Source: Apostichopus japonicus (lineage: Eukaryota; Echinodermata; Holothuroidea; Aspidochirotida; Stichopodidae). Taken from it: a stretch of 64,000 nucleotides of DNA. Of the stretch, positions 10,656 to 23,538 are shown piece after piece. The position numbers were made by a program, and so were the translations under genes. A model generated the notes under the pieces. The model saw only the letters and a list, made by a program, of their open reading frames with translations. It did no database searches and was not told where the DNA came from. The number at the start of each line of letters is the position of its first letter. Positions within the stretch are counted from its first letter, which is position 1. Where the stretch lies: NCBI RefSeq assembly GCF_037975245.1, contig NC_092568.1:28268501-28332500 (forward strand), in the 5' to 3' direction.

Positions 10656-11520
10656 ACCTGGCAAATATATTTGGTATTAGATCATGTGGGATTAAGTCTA
10701 TCAAAAGGAGTTGCATTGCTAGGACTAGAGATATTCATCACAACTAACTTAACTTGGTAATAAAGACAAACTGGTCTTTCGAACACTGAGTGCAAGTTCT
10801 CCGGAACAAACTCACATGTTGGTAGTGACCTGATAAACCCATTTGGCATCACAGAGTACGCTGGGAGATTGTTTATAACAGATTAGAATAGCAAATGCGT
10901 ATATGTGTACGACAGCAAAGGACACCTGCATACATTTGGTAAGGGATGTATAAAAAAATCCAACTGGAATAGCTGTCAGTAAAAATGGCATAATTTACGT
11001 CGCCGATAGTTCATCAAACACCATAAAGGCATTCTCTTCGACCTTCTCGCTCTCTCGTAGCACTGACCTGAACTGACAGATGGGGCTGGAATGCTTTCCG
11101 TCATAACTAGCTTTGAATAAATCAGACAATAAATTTATAGTTGCTGATAACGGTGCTAACCTCATCAGAATTGTCGATCTCGATACGGGTAGGTTTAAAA
11201 TTGTCAAAACAAGGGTACAACAGGGCCCTGTCACACCTTTCGGTGTTGCAGTAGTTCAAGACGACAACATATTTGTTTCATTGACTTTTGATTCGTCTAG
11301 GCTCTCTCAGCACCAAGTGTTTCGAAATAATCAGACACGTAAAACAGGCGGTGCAATTAATATTTATGCTCCTAGTGGATATTATCTGGGAACAATTGGT
11401 TATCAAGATCTGGTACGACCCCGTGGTATTTGCTTTGTCAATGACCCGTCACCGCAGCTCTTGGCGGTTGACGCTGGAAACTCTGAACGGAATCCGTGTA
11501 TAAACATTTACAGAATTTAA
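10656..11520 (+). pseudogene. decayed NHL-repeat region of gene B
   Basis: Downstream of the stop, NHL-coding sequence is recognisable in pieces. NPFGITEYAGRLFITD is followed by an in-frame TAG (10884-10886), then a frameshift near 10950 around a run of A, then IAVSKNGIIYVADSSSN. A cleaner open segment runs from about 11113 to the TAA at 11518-11520, ending with the family's final blades (TPFGVAVVQDDNIFVSLTFD, YYLGTIGYQDLVRPRGICFV). It is a distinct, more diverged lineage than genes A, C and D. Confidence 0.8.
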
Positions 11521-11734
11521 TTGAAGCGTATTGTGATGTAAGTATTTACTTTAAGATTTATTGTAGGAGAGAAAGCTTTCTATAAGAATGAGTGTTTCTA
11601 TTAGTTTGAGGAATCATGCTAAGAAGTAAAAATACACATATTATGATAATATTGTAACGAAAATTTACTTTGTATAGCCTACTTTATTTGTTTACGCCGC
11701 TGGTGGCTTTTCTTGCTAGCAATTCGGTGCATGT

Positions 11735-12035
11735 GCGTGTGGTAGCCAATTGGCTAAGGCGTCGGACTCGTGATCCAAGGATTGCTGGTGCGATCCCTGC
11801 CTAATTCATTACGTTGTGTCCTTGCGCAATATGCTTAATCTCACTTGCCTCTCTCCACCCAGGTTTTAATGGGTACCTGTGAGGTAAGTTTTCATTGGGC
11901 ACAGTATATAACTGCTGCCCACTGGAGGGATTGTCCCTGTGACAGGTTATCATTGAACAGGGTAATATAACGTCTGTAAAGCGCTTTGAGACCTATCGCT
12001 GGTGTAAAGCGCTATATAAAATCAAATAGTAATAG
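11735..12035 (+). mobile_element. tRNA-derived SINE
   Basis: The head carries pol III promoter boxes at tRNA spacing: an A-box-like TAGCCAATTGG at 11743 and a B-box-like GGTGCGATCCC at 11787, 44 bases apart. The body ends in a tail with gtaaagcgctttgagacc and aaagcgctatataaaatc. The paralogous block has uninterrupted sequence at the same place (around 32100), so the insertion postdates the duplication. The tRNA-like head is diverged and is not a functional tRNA gene. Confidence 0.75.
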
Positions 12036-12408
12036 TATAAATGTTTTGTATCTTCTCTCATGTTTAACTTGAACTAACTAATAAGTCACACGTGTAGACA
12101 TAACTGAGGAAGCACAGAGAGCACACGTCAACTGAGGGTCTCCGGATAGTGTCTGCCAATAAAGACAACATAAATGTATTTTCTGAAAGTCCTATGTAAA
12201 AGTCATTGTACATAAATCACTGATAAACATATTTGGGGTGACTGTCGTAATGTTTATCTAATTTTAAGAGAGTTTACGTTGTGAAATGACGTTATTAAGT
12301 CCGTGGTTTTTATCATTGAGATAGCAGTTTGACCGGTCTCGCCCTCTTAGCCTTTCTTGATCTTATAAGAAATAATTTGCAAGTTAATTAAACGAATGAT
12401 CTTACATC

Positions 12409-13590
12409 TAGGCGATGCACAGCTGAACTCGTCTCCGCTTTAAAAGTGCTAGCAGTAAAAGCTATAACATCCGTAGTTTACACTATAAATCTATTGATGC
12501 TAGGTATGAGCAAGGCGTTCGACACAATTCAAAGAAGATCCTTGCTTAATGACCTAGAAAAGGTTCTTGACAACGACGAATTTCACCCGAAATCACTGCT
12601 AATCGATAACGTCTCCTTCACCGTCAAACTAGAGGGCAAACTCGGACTTCCTTTTAACACTAACACTGGTTCACCACAAGGAGACATTGCAAGCGCACTA
12701 TATTTTATAAATTTTCTAGCCAACTCTTTGAAATTAGATGATAACGATATCGAAGCAGTTATCCTGCCATCTCAGTTAGCTGATCATGATTACAGCACAA
12801 CACCAACTCTTTTCTTCACTGTAGACCAACAATACGCTGATGATATCTCTTGGGCATCAACTGTCAGCATATACTGCACGATATCGAAAAACCAGTTTCT
12901 GAGAAACTTACAGGAAGGAATGTGAAAATCAATTGCACAAAAACTGAAAAATTTTCAATCACAAGAAAAGAAAATGAAAGTTGGAAGAAGTGTAAATATG
13001 TTGGAAGCTTGGTGGGGACCAAATTATATTACCGAAGTATTGGTATAACCAACGGTGCTTTCAACACACTGCCAAGTATTTTCAAAAGCAAAAAGATAAC
13101 CGAAACATTAAGCTTAGGATTTTCGAGGCTTTATTAAAGAGTTTATTTATATTTTGTACAATTGCAAACTGTGGGGCACAACGAAGGATCTTGATCGTAA
13201 AATTGACACTTTTCAAAGGAGACTACTTCGTTTTATTTTCAACACTAGATGGACCAATAACAATTGTTTATCAAACGATGAGCTCTACATGAAACCAACC
13301 AAACACCTTGGTCATCCATAGTCGCACATAGAAGATTGAGATTTTTCGGTCATGTAGCAAGACTCCAAGAGTACGCTCCAGCAAAGGTTGCTTTAATAGA
13401 AGCATTGAGACATACTGCTAAACCAGTAGGAAGGCGCGTCACTACCTTGCTTAGAAAATAAAGTCGCCATTTAAGGACGTTAACATTAACAATTTCGAGT
13501 AAGCCATAAACCTTCCACAAGATCGTGATACATGGCGGAGGTTAGTCTGAGCATGTCGGATTGACGAGACTCAACTTACTACTACTTACT
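12409..13590 (+). mobile_element. 5'-truncated non-LTR retrotransposon copy with 10-bp target duplication
   Basis: ATCTTACATC occurs at 12399-12408 and again at 13591-13600. The paralogous block has a single copy there (about 32452-32462) with no insert. The 1182-bp insert encodes a broken reverse transcriptase: SKAFDTI and GSPQGD, the YADD catalytic motif (QYADDISWA, about 12830), then thumb/C-terminal pieces (WKKCKYVGSL, IFRSCSKTPRV) in shifting frames, and a final DRDTWRRLV before a stop near 13547. No endonuclease domain is present. The clade is not certain; this is a dead copy. Confidence 0.8.
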
Positions 13591-13825
13591 ATCTTACATC
13601 AGCTATTCTTTGTGACAAATTTTCTTCAAGCGAAATTTTAACGTAAAATATATGAGTATCAAGCTGGCTTAACTGTACACACAGCCTAGGTACAGTACTG
13701 TGTTCATCGTATAACCTGTCCTAGGAACAAGTCTGAGTATTTGGGAAATTACGTTCTCCCTAAAAGAAAATAAAAACTTATAAATTAGCTTTTGTGACTG
13801 TATTCTAAGTTAAAGATGTTAGATT

Positions 13826-13915
13826 GCGTTATTGACGCAGTGCATTCGTTTTGCGTTATTGACGCAGTGCGCTTGTATTGTGTCTTTGGTGCAGTGCGTC
13901 CAAATTGCGTCGATA
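13826..13915. repeat. minisatellite of ttgcgttattgacgcagtgc units (block 1)
   Basis: Three to four copies of an approximately 28-bp unit contain the near-palindrome TGCG-ttatt-GACGCA. The same array is present in block 2 at 32683-32775. Confidence 0.7.
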
Positions 13916-16900
13916 ATTGTACTGAACTCGTTATGTTAGGCCAAACTGAATTCATCTACTCAGCTAACAAATAATGTATTAGTCTGTTCATATTACTTTG
14001 TCCGTCATTACGCTTGTTCATTAATTATATACTTTGATTCCATTTATCTGTTGAGACAAACTCACTTTGGAAATCAAATGGAGAATCAAATCGAATACAC
14101 ATTATGACATATAAATCCACTGTCTTTATCTCTGTGCTTCATGGGTAACAAGAAGAAGTTTAATTACGGGAAAATGAGATGTCTTGGGGCGGCGGCGTTA
14201 CAGTACCATACAGAAACAGACGTCAAATCAAAGGATAAAACGTTTTGAAAGAGATGTAACCCTTTGTAGTCAATACAAAACCATAATTTCAGTTGAGATC
14301 CAACTGTACCATACGGTAAACGTTTGCCTAACTACGAAACAACGTGGGTTAACATCTGCGTTTATTCACCATTAGATCCAAATGAAAATACATTACAAAT
14401 CTTTTTCGTTTGCTACATATGAATTGTTAAATTATAGAACAGTGTAACAATTCAAGCCCCCAGGGGTATGGTTGCCCTAACCAACTGGGGATATGGACAC
14501 TGATTATATTATGCCCGGAGGTTCGAAACCAGGAAGGAAGGTCGTCTTTTCACTGCATGCCACTTTATCGAACAATACTAGTTCTATTTTAAACCCGAAG
14601 TGGTTTTTGGTAAGTCCTGGCGTGCCGTATAGCAGTTTGACTTTATACAGTTCTATGATGTTTACATTGAATAGTCCGCATCGCAGACGCTTTATTGATG
14701 AATTTGGTCGCTGTAAGACTTGTGCTGCTAGGTGAATTCAATCTCATCGGTAAGATGGAGAAGTTTATCATCATAAACAAAATAACTCTATACACGTCTT
14801 TCGATCAAGCTCGGTGAAAGAAGAACATTCGGGCACAGCCGGAACCCGAATTCGTTACATCCTTTCTCGCTTTAAGCACGTTAACCCACAAAAATGATTT
14901 GGACCTAATAGAGTGAAATTTGATTGTCTCTTTTCCATTCCAAGTTTCGTCCGTTTTATCCAGTAATGCACACATGAAATACTTTCTATGAGTACAGAAA
15001 TTCGTCTATTTGGATGGGCACATATGATTTATTTTGTGAAGACTTTATTTGCTAAGTGAGATACAAGAACGAACTTAAGACGTTTACTCCATTGTATTTG
15101 ATAATTTGGTCTGTATACTTTATAAATAAATAGCTTCAATATGAGAAACAACTTACTTTCATGAAAAATCCACACTTTCATGAACAAGAGCCTTTCCCTG
15201 CATGTACAAACACCTATCAATGAAACGCTATTAAATTCATTTTACCAAAGTTTTTACAGAAAGTATTGCATGTGAGTGTAAACCATGAACTAACAAATGT
15301 ACCACTTCATGCAACGTCATAAACAGGTAACAGTCTGTCAAAACATCCATGTGATTATGTTTTTCTCATTTTTTATTTCCTTTTCGTTAATTGTTCTTAT
15401 CCTTTTTTTCTTTCGGAGGTGAATGGGTTAAGCGATTGAAAGAGGTGTAATAAGATAAAACTATGGTTCTATTCTTTGTGATTCTTTTTCGAAACAAAAC
15501 TTTTCTGATACAAAGTATGCTGCATCTTACTGCTAAAAAAAGAAAAACTTCCTTCTTCCTTCCTGTTTTCGAAAATGTTTAACTTCTTATGTTTAATTTG
15601 TAATTCTGTTATAAATTTACATGACAAATTGACAAAAAATGAATATATTTACCTGTTGAAAGAACTAAAATATGTTTTTTAAGTTCTTGTCTGCTATTTC
15701 TATTACAAAATGCCTAAAACAAAGAAAACATATTCTTTCAGGAACTGGCCTACAATTTATGAAATTCATTAAACCATTTAATGGAACTTAAATCAAAACA
15801 TTTAAAAGAGCAGATAAAAATTGCGCGAGATTTGATCGAGGAGACTGCACAGCAAGTTACACTATTATAAGTTTGGAATACACAGAAAAATATCAGGATT
15901 TTGATGGAGTATGGTACAGACTTTGAGATAAAACACATGCTCTGTAAGTACTGCTACTATACATGAAGAGCAAGTTCGTGATGATGTCAAACACTGATAT
16001 AATAACCCAGCCTAAAGCATAGGCTGAATATCACCATGTTTCAGTAGTATTTTTAATAACTCTAAGGTTCAGCATAAAGGACAAAGATAATTACATTCTC
16101 CGCCTTACAATGCTGACATTTTTCATCAAGTTTAAATCCATATTTGACCGTTTTCCCACTAAAGAAGATTCTTTTGGTCTAGCAGAATTTAAATGCCAGC
16201 GTCATTGACGTGCTTCGGTGCTTGTAAACCTTTCACTCCAGGAGGACGGGTTATAATTCTCCTCTGTTTTCTAAAAGGCATGAAATCATTGCACAGATTC
16301 AACACCAATTGCTGTACGCATAGGCGACGTTGGTTAGTCGCTCTCTAACATAAAATGAGCAAGGACGTATTGATATAGTTAAGAAATATGTTAGAAAAAT
16401 GAGGAGCCCAAATTTGCGTTTAAGCTGCATGGGCCATTGTCTTTCTTTCCTTATTTGGTATGTTTATATTGTTAGTTCGAGTTTAAATGTTCATTTTTAT
16501 GAAACTGTTGAAATTGATTAATATGCATGGTTGACGGGTCTTAATGTTATTTTCTGAAAGAAAGCTTGAAACATGATTCCTCAGAAACAGACTGGGTTAA
16601 TGCCATATGTGGTACACTGATTACCAATAGGCTGCATGTGCGGGCGGTTGCTTTGAGAAGTAATGGCATGCATATAACATGCATACTACATAATGTAAGA
16701 ATCTTTAACTTAAGCGTTCAGAAGTTGACTACGACGTGTTTGCTTCCTTCCATATTTGGTATGTTAATATATTGAGCAAGTTGAGCCCCAGAGGCAGTGG
16801 AGTAAATATGAATCTATCCAAAATATGGAATTGAAAATAGAAGGAAAACCGGTGGCCAGTTTTAGTAACTTCGCATAAAAAATTTCACATTTGTTGATGA

Positions 16901-18813
16901 CACGATCGAAATGCCAATATTTTATCTAAAAAAATCGACTACTTCATCTCAGAATTGTGTTTTTCTTTTCTCAGACACTTTACTTTTTTTCCGGATAATT
17001 TTACTTTCTTTCTCGAAAATTCAACCGTTAATATCTGGAATTCTGCTTTTATCGCACAATTTGTTTTCGGCAGTGTTTTATCAGAAAATTGTGATTACTT
17101 TATTTCAAACGTGAGTCTGTATTTTCCAACTTTCCACCTTTTTTCTGGAATTTTTGACAACTAAATCTCTTTTCTTTAAGTTGAGCTTTGGTTTGCATCT
17201 CAATTTTGCATCTGTTTAATATGATATACTCGACAACCTACTATATTAAGATATGGATATCGCAACCTAATCCTTGAAATGGCAATGCTTAAAATACTAT
17301 TTAATCGCAAAACTGATATTTAGGATTTTGGTAGTAACGGTGGGGTACTACGTAAATAGAATAGCGTAGGCATGTAAGGTGAAACTGTTGAATGATCTCG
17401 GTGATTCAGCTTGATGTAACCTTTTATAGAAATATTGAGGTAAAAGGCAAACCTTCGACAAAATGTCAAGGTTATGGGGTAGTGAAATAATACATTAATT
17501 CATTTGATGGTTAGATGTCATTTCCAGAAACGGTAATTAAAGTGAATCATATGTTTTAAGACGATACCGATGTAAGATAAAATCTTGCTTCCTGTGTAGA
17601 TTTAGGCCTGTTCAAACTGTAAACGATTATAGCCAGTTATCTTTAGTTTATTCGGAAGATTACATTTTGCTGTTTAGTAGTCGTTTTTTTTTCCAAATAC
17701 ATTGTTTGGACATGGTCAAAAGATAATTTTGGAAGTTAAATGTGGGTGAACGTGTACACTTAACACAAAACGTAGGTCAAATGTAACTTTGGTACAAGGG
17801 TCCAAACAGGAAATCCTCCTAGGGTTTTAATATGATCTGGATGAATATTTACAACAGTGATCGGTTGGAAAAGGACCACACAACTTGCACAAAGTTAAGA
17901 GGCCAAAGATCGTTTAAGGTGGTACTAAACTGAAAACGTGAAATGTTAACTGAATCTTCTTTGGTGTGAATACGTGCTTCGTTGAGGTCAAACAGAGTTA
18001 AAGTTCATCACAGTAGCATTGTCGTAGATAAGTTAAGCCCATGGGTTATACTGAGTGCATTTTCATACCATAACTTAAATCGAAACCTTTTTGCTGTGAG
18101 AATGGGCTTGAGTCATTCTGTGTCTCTTCTGATCTACATTAGGAGTTTGTTGCAATACTGTTGGTCGATTCTCTCATGATAAAATCAGTTTATACTTATG
18201 TTTTGCTTGCTGGATATTATACAAGTTTTTATCATGTCTGAGCATAGTTGGAGGTTTTGAAAGTGGAAAATGCAGAAACAATTGGCCATAACTTTTAAAA
18301 TTCTCTGAAAATGTTTTTCCTCCAAAGGGGACATCGTTGTGACAAGAACCAGTCTCTCGGTTCTTTTTTCTCTCTCTTTTTTTTGTCTTAGTGTTTTTCG
18401 AAACATGATAGTTTGTACATATCTCTTGTTTGCAAAAGCCAATTGAGCTACCACATCGCTGATGTTTTAGTTCTTGGTTGTCTTTATTTGAACTGCACCA
18501 TCTGTTGTCGACGAGCCTGCGAATTGGGAATCCCGGTAGTTATGTATAGAATTACCAGCCAGGTAATGTACGCACGTCATAACATATTACTGTACGTTGT
18601 ATGCATTTCTGGTACTAATACTGTACATTGTAGCATAATAATGAATATAATGTGTCATAGTCTATAGTCTAGGCGTGGAATAGTTGCCTTTGTTGTCAGG
18701 AATCCCGTACTCAGTTCAAACAACAAGTTGCCGTTTCAAGCGCGTAACGTATTTCAGAGACAACATTCTATGCGTAGGCACAACTTCTCAATCAAGCCTC
18801 GGTTAGACACTGG

Positions 18814-18820
18814 TATAAAA
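18814..18820 (+). promoter_or_regulatory. candidate TATA box for gene C exon 1
   Basis: TATAAAA lies 123 bases before the exon-1 ATG, in a stretch (about 18780-18945) conserved with the three gene D first-exon copies, where it reads TATCAAA. Conservation of flanking non-coding sequence with exon 1 suggests a promoter/5' UTR module. The exact start site cannot be seen. Confidence 0.3.
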
Positions 18821-18942
18821 CGGATGACTCTGGTAACAGCTACAGCCAGGCTACATTTCTGTATCGACTGGGCCTGACGTTGGTCTACTTTGGTCTAGCA
18901 CATTAGTAATAACATAAGTTAGTCCTAACCTCTTCCCAGAAA

Positions 18943-19021
18943 ATGTCAAGAAAATTGGGGAATAAAACCAGCCAGCCATCGTCTCCTTCTACTCCTACCG
19001 ATGACGTTGTCAGTTCAAACG
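18943..19021 (+). CDS. gene C exon 1 (start exon)
   Basis: ATG at 18943 opens 26 codons plus one base (MSRKLGNKTSQPSSPSTPTD...), followed by the donor AACG|GTAACT. It is homologous to the triplicated gene D first exon and less closely to gene B exon 1. The block that aligns with the myristoylation-like start of gene B (GNKTS) is internal here, behind MSRKL, so no N-myristoylation is expected. The exon ends in phase 1. Confidence 0.5.
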
Positions 19022-20999
19022 GTAACTTAAATCAATTCGTTCATGTATTGCTTAATAATGATAGACTAAAGGCTAGGCTTACAGAGAATCGGTAAAACCA
19101 TCCAGCCTTGCCTAGGCCTAGATGTCTGGATTACGCAGTTTAATATTAATTTAGGATGAGAGATATTCATTCGATCGTTCATGGCGACACTCTAGCTTAT
19201 TCACCCAATCATCGGTTCAATAAGCGTTGTATTGGTGTTTTTTTTTACCGGTTCGTCGGTTACATAAGCAATATACTGCATGGTGCTAATTTACCCAATC
19301 ATGTGTTAATTATATTCCTGATGCAATACCTATTTTAGAGATAAGGATCATGACCAAATATTAGCCAAACATTGCATGTAGACCGTTAGTACAATTCGGC
19401 CTCAACCACCTCAGGGCCACCCCCAACTAACTGCTTACAATTATGCTTCTGACAAAATATATTAAAATTTCTTTTGGTACACACTTTGGTCTTTTATATA
19501 ATACACCGAGACACAAACATAGTATGCTATAATCCGAACAATTAGCGCGGTTCAACTGTTTAGATGAGATACATAGAAAAGTCATAGATGTTTTCATTTA
19601 CACCAGTTGAGAATATATCAAATATTATGTTACGAACTTACGACTTTTGGACATAGAAGTAAGACACTTTTGTTGCTATATTATGAAATTATGTTTATTT
19701 TTGTTATTATGTTGGATATTGTAATATTATTTGTATGTATGCTTCCTGGTTTCCCAAAGGTGTTCCAGATTATGTGTATATTTTCAGTGACAATCAACAT
19801 GCTTGCTTTCAATACTTTATTCTTGGCACTCAGCCAAAATAGGTCTTTACGTTGTTTCTAACCAGTCTGACGGAGTGATCACTGCGTGAATTCATGATGA
19901 ATATATTCCACAAAACAGTGGAGAAAGACTTATTTGGGGCAACCTTTAATGGATTGAATCAGAGCACATACTGTACTAACTTAAAAAGGTTATTTTTCCC
20001 CAGATGAATCACTACTTTTTGACTGAAAGAGATTGTTATTTATGGTGGAGCTCTTGTTTTGTACCTGGTAGGGATATTACACAATCTAAACGGCTTAAAT
20101 GAGATCTAAAGGTTGAAGTATGATAGTGATTCTACCAATACATCACACGAACGGAGGGGTAACATGGAGTAACATTTTGATCGCTTCATTGTTTAAAGTA
20201 TTTAAGAATGAACACTTGACAGTTCATCCACAGGGTGGGTGAAAAATATGCTTAGAAAGGCCGTTTAATTCTAGATTCTACCATACATCATATTACAGTT
20301 CTGTATTACACTCAGACTTCAAAGCAGAGTGTTCATTCATGCACAAAATAAGGAAGACACATCTAGAGTACAACTGACACTTTGCTTGATTTTATTTCAC
20401 TGTCAACATATTGGAAGCTTTCTTAAAGCTGTAAGATGCATTCATCAGACACAACATGATTACGGTATAAGTCTAAGGGATAATGTGGTGACTTTCCGCA
20501 TACGGGAAGCGATTAACAAAAGACATTGAGCTTCTTTTGCAACCCATACAGTCCAACAAAAATCTGTTCTTTATACAAAGTTTCTAAAAACGATTTTGTA
20601 TACCTTTCCTGTTGCTTGAAAATAAGTTTCTTGTGGAAAGTAGCAAACGTCTTTTCAGAGTTCCATCCCGCTACGCGAAAGATTCTGTCACAGGGACTCA
20701 CTTGTTGTGCGCCAGAGAAACTGCAGCTGCCCGCGTATTGTGTGCTTTGTATTTGTCTGTGCATATTCAAGACTGGCACATCCTTTAGCCACCTTGATGT
20801 TTTAAGAGCTGAATGAGCCTATCCAAGTCAGAGTTACAAATACGTAAAATTATTTTATTATCAACCGCACAAGTTCTTGGAACCGAGCCTGCCAAAGTCA
20901 GGACTCTAACAAATTGTGGGCTTATATATACCTAGCCTATGAGCCGTGGTAATGTGATGCATATAAGCTTGTACCAACGCACTTACCAGTTAGGGTTCG

Positions 21000-21840
21000 T
21001 TTAGAGTTCTTACCTACTCTCAAGAGCAGCGTTTTCGTGGAATTGACAGCCTCTTTCTTTCTCTGAGTGATATTAACAGGAATTTACGATAGGATAGCAT
21101 TAGCATGACAACAAACGACCTTCCACTTTGTCAGACGGAATGAAGCACAATACGTACTGGAGCACAGCAAACAAATGACATTGCTCCACATGTGCTGTCA
21201 GACTATGGGAAAAGACTTCTGAGACGTCCGTTCACCTCAAGATCCAACTGTACAATGAAGCGATCAATGAAGCGATCAAAGATCGTTTAGAGTTCTTACC
21301 TACTCTCAAGAGCAGCGTTTTCGTGGAATTGACAGCCTCTTTCTTTCTCTGAGTGATATTAACAGGAATTTACGATAGGATAGCATTAGCATGACAACAA
21401 ACGACCTTCCACTTTGTCAGACGGAATGAAGCACAATACGTACTGGAGCACAGCAAACAAATGACATTGCTCCACATGTGCTGTCAGACTATGGGAAAAG
21501 ACTTCTGAGACGTCCGTTCACCTCAAGATCCAACTGTACAATGAAGCGATCAATGAAGCGATCAAAGATCGTTTAGAGTTCTTACCTACTCTCAAGAGCA
21601 GCGTTTTCGTGGAATTGACAGCCTCTTTCTTTCTCTGAGTGATATTAACAGGAATTTACGATAGGATAGCATTAGCATGACAACAAACGACCTTCCACTT
21701 TGTCAGACGGAATGAAGCACAATACGTACTGGAGCACAGCAAACAAATGACATTGCTCCACATGTGCTGTCAGACTATGGGAAAAGACTTCTGAGACGTC
21801 CGTTCACCTCAAGATCCAACTGTACAATGAAGCGATCAAA
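21000..21840. repeat. 286-bp direct tandem repeat, about three copies
   Basis: Near-identical units start at 21000, 21286 and 21572; the third runs to about 21840. Each unit ends with a smaller duplication of gatcaatgaagc. High identity implies recent expansion or a polymorphic copy number. The array lies in the first intron of gene C. Confidence 0.9.
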
Positions 21841-22544
21841 ATGTAACTCCATGTAATACAGCAGTATAGTGTGATATATGGTAGAATTTACAATTCACCT
21901 GTCCAGTCTGAGCAAAAACATTTCGTGTAGTAAATCATATCTTTGTATTAGAGCTCCAAGAACCATCTGTCCTTATATTTGTGAACTGTTTTTCCTTTTA
22001 AAAAGTCACTCCGGCTTTATCATATGAGAGCAGGACACTTCGCCCAAAAACCATTTCGCCCGACTGCCATTTCGCCAAACCTTACCATTTCGCCCAACCA
22101 GCCTGGTCATTTCGCCCAACCAGCCTGGTCATTTCGCCCAACCAGCCTGGTCATTTCGCCCAACCTTGATTAAATATGATTCTTCAAAAGAAAACGTTGG
22201 GGAATTGTTAACGTGTTAGGGGTTAGGTTTGATAGTAAACGTTCGAATATTAAGGAATAATTGAAACTTGAAGTCCTTTACTTAATATAACTTTAGTAAG
22301 GAAACGTTCGAGAATTTTTAACGTTACAGGATACGAACCGAATATTAAGGAATCTTGAGGATGGATTCAGGTTTATGGGGTTAGATTTGATAATAAACGT
22401 TCGGGAATTGTCAACGTTACGGGATACGAACCGAGCATAAGGAAACTTGAAGTCGTGGTTTAATTGATTACATATGTGATAACATATGTGGTTACATTGA
22501 TTAAATATAGTAGTTCAATATTACGGACGGGTTTTGTATCTATA

Positions 22545-22697
<153 letters not shown>

Positions 22698-22744
22698 ATT
22701 TAATAAGGAAACTTTCGGGAATTGTTAGTCAGTAGGATCGATCA

Positions 22745-23050
22745 GGTTATGTTATTCCACACCGATTCCCTTATGTTTGTATAATAATATAACTTCCATA
22801 TAATAATAATATAACTTCCAATAATATAACCCAAAATAAATGAAATTGAACTAATGAAATAGAAACGGTTATATTATTTAACACCGATTCCCTTATGTTT
22901 GTATAATAATGCAACTTCCATATAATATTAATATAACTTCCAATAATATAACCCAAAATAAATGAAATTGAACTAGTGAAATAGAAACGGTTATATTATT
23001 CCACACCGATTCCCCTTTGTTTGTATGATAATATAACTTCCATTGTATCA
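22745..23050. repeat. 122-bp tandem repeat, 2.5 copies
   Basis: Units begin near 22745, 22867 and 22989, each with a ggttat.ttatt start, accgattccc and cccaaaataaatgaaattgaac. They are internal to the foldback element. Confidence 0.8.
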
Positions 23051-23489
23051 GTAAACGCCTAAAGTAGTGTAATCCTCCCATATACCCGAAATAACTGCTC
23101 AGACTCCGATCGATATCGAGCGGACCTCACTTTATTTACCTATTACGAAGTAACCTAACCCAAAATAAATCAAATTGAACTAGTGGAAAAGAAAAAGTGA
23201 TATTATTCTGACTGAATATTAGTTAAAATAAGGTTGGGCGAAATGACCAACACAGTTGGGCGAAATGACCATGCTGGTTGGGCGAAATGACCAGGCTGGT
23301 TGGGCGAAATGACCAGGCTGGTTGAGCGAAATGGCAGTTGGGCGAAATGGTTGTTGGGCGAAGTGACTAGAAAGCTATCATATTTACTCATCCTTATTCA
23401 TTTATAGTCTCATCTAATCTAGTTTAATTTGCAAAATTGAAAGAATTTTCTCATGGTTGCCTTTTACTTCTCAGGACTATTAGTTTGCT

Positions 23490-23538
23490 ATGCCTGCCAT
23501 TGTTAAGAGTAGCAATAGCTATGAAGTTTCTTCAACGT
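23490..23538 (+). CDS. possible alternative first exon of gene C
   Basis: ATG at 23490 gives MPAIVKSSNSYEVSST in the same frame as the A20 exon. A strong donor GTAAGTATT (23539) and the A20 exon acceptor (TTCTTCCAG) are only 30 bases apart and both phase 1. Whether that 30-base piece is removed or read through (it is open and a multiple of three), the frame is kept. It may be an alternative start or a chance extension. Confidence 0.25.

Larger units (their letters stand above)
4127..11520 (+). other. gene B span (two A20 zinc fingers + RING-filamin; NHL decayed)
   Basis: Exons 4127-4187, 4756-4944, 5235-5453, 8465-8800 and 9946-10655 join in phase 1 throughout, giving a 504-aa protein: short N-terminus, two A20-type zinc fingers, Ser/Thr/Asn-rich linker, RING, filamin repeat, stop. 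If the donor at 8801 is not used, the fourth exon reads to a stop at 8854-8856 and gives a 286-aa product with A20 fingers only. The exon chain is inferred from splice signals, phase and the parallel layout of gene C; no transcript evidence is available. Confidence 0.6.
11521..20430. repeat. segmental duplication, block 1 (pairs with 31944-38780)
   Basis: Collinear similarity to 31944-38780 is seen throughout, for example around 13826/32683, 14450/33320, 16566/35730 and 18800/38010. Differences are discrete insertions (a SINE and a retroelement here; extra sequence at about 35945-36230 in block 2) plus point changes. Apart from gene C exon 1 at 18943 and the inserted elements, I see no gene. 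The short ORFs in it are not conserved between blocks. Confidence 0.75.

Noticed and set aside
11735-11810. Possible tRNA gene
   Set aside because: A and B boxes are present but the cloverleaf is imperfect and the sequence continues into a SINE body and tail.
22036-22170. Regular 22-bp repeats resembling a CRISPR array
   Set aside because: The repeats are directly adjacent with no unique spacers, have an inverted counterpart at 23234-23365, and lie in eukaryotic DNA; they are foldback-element arms.
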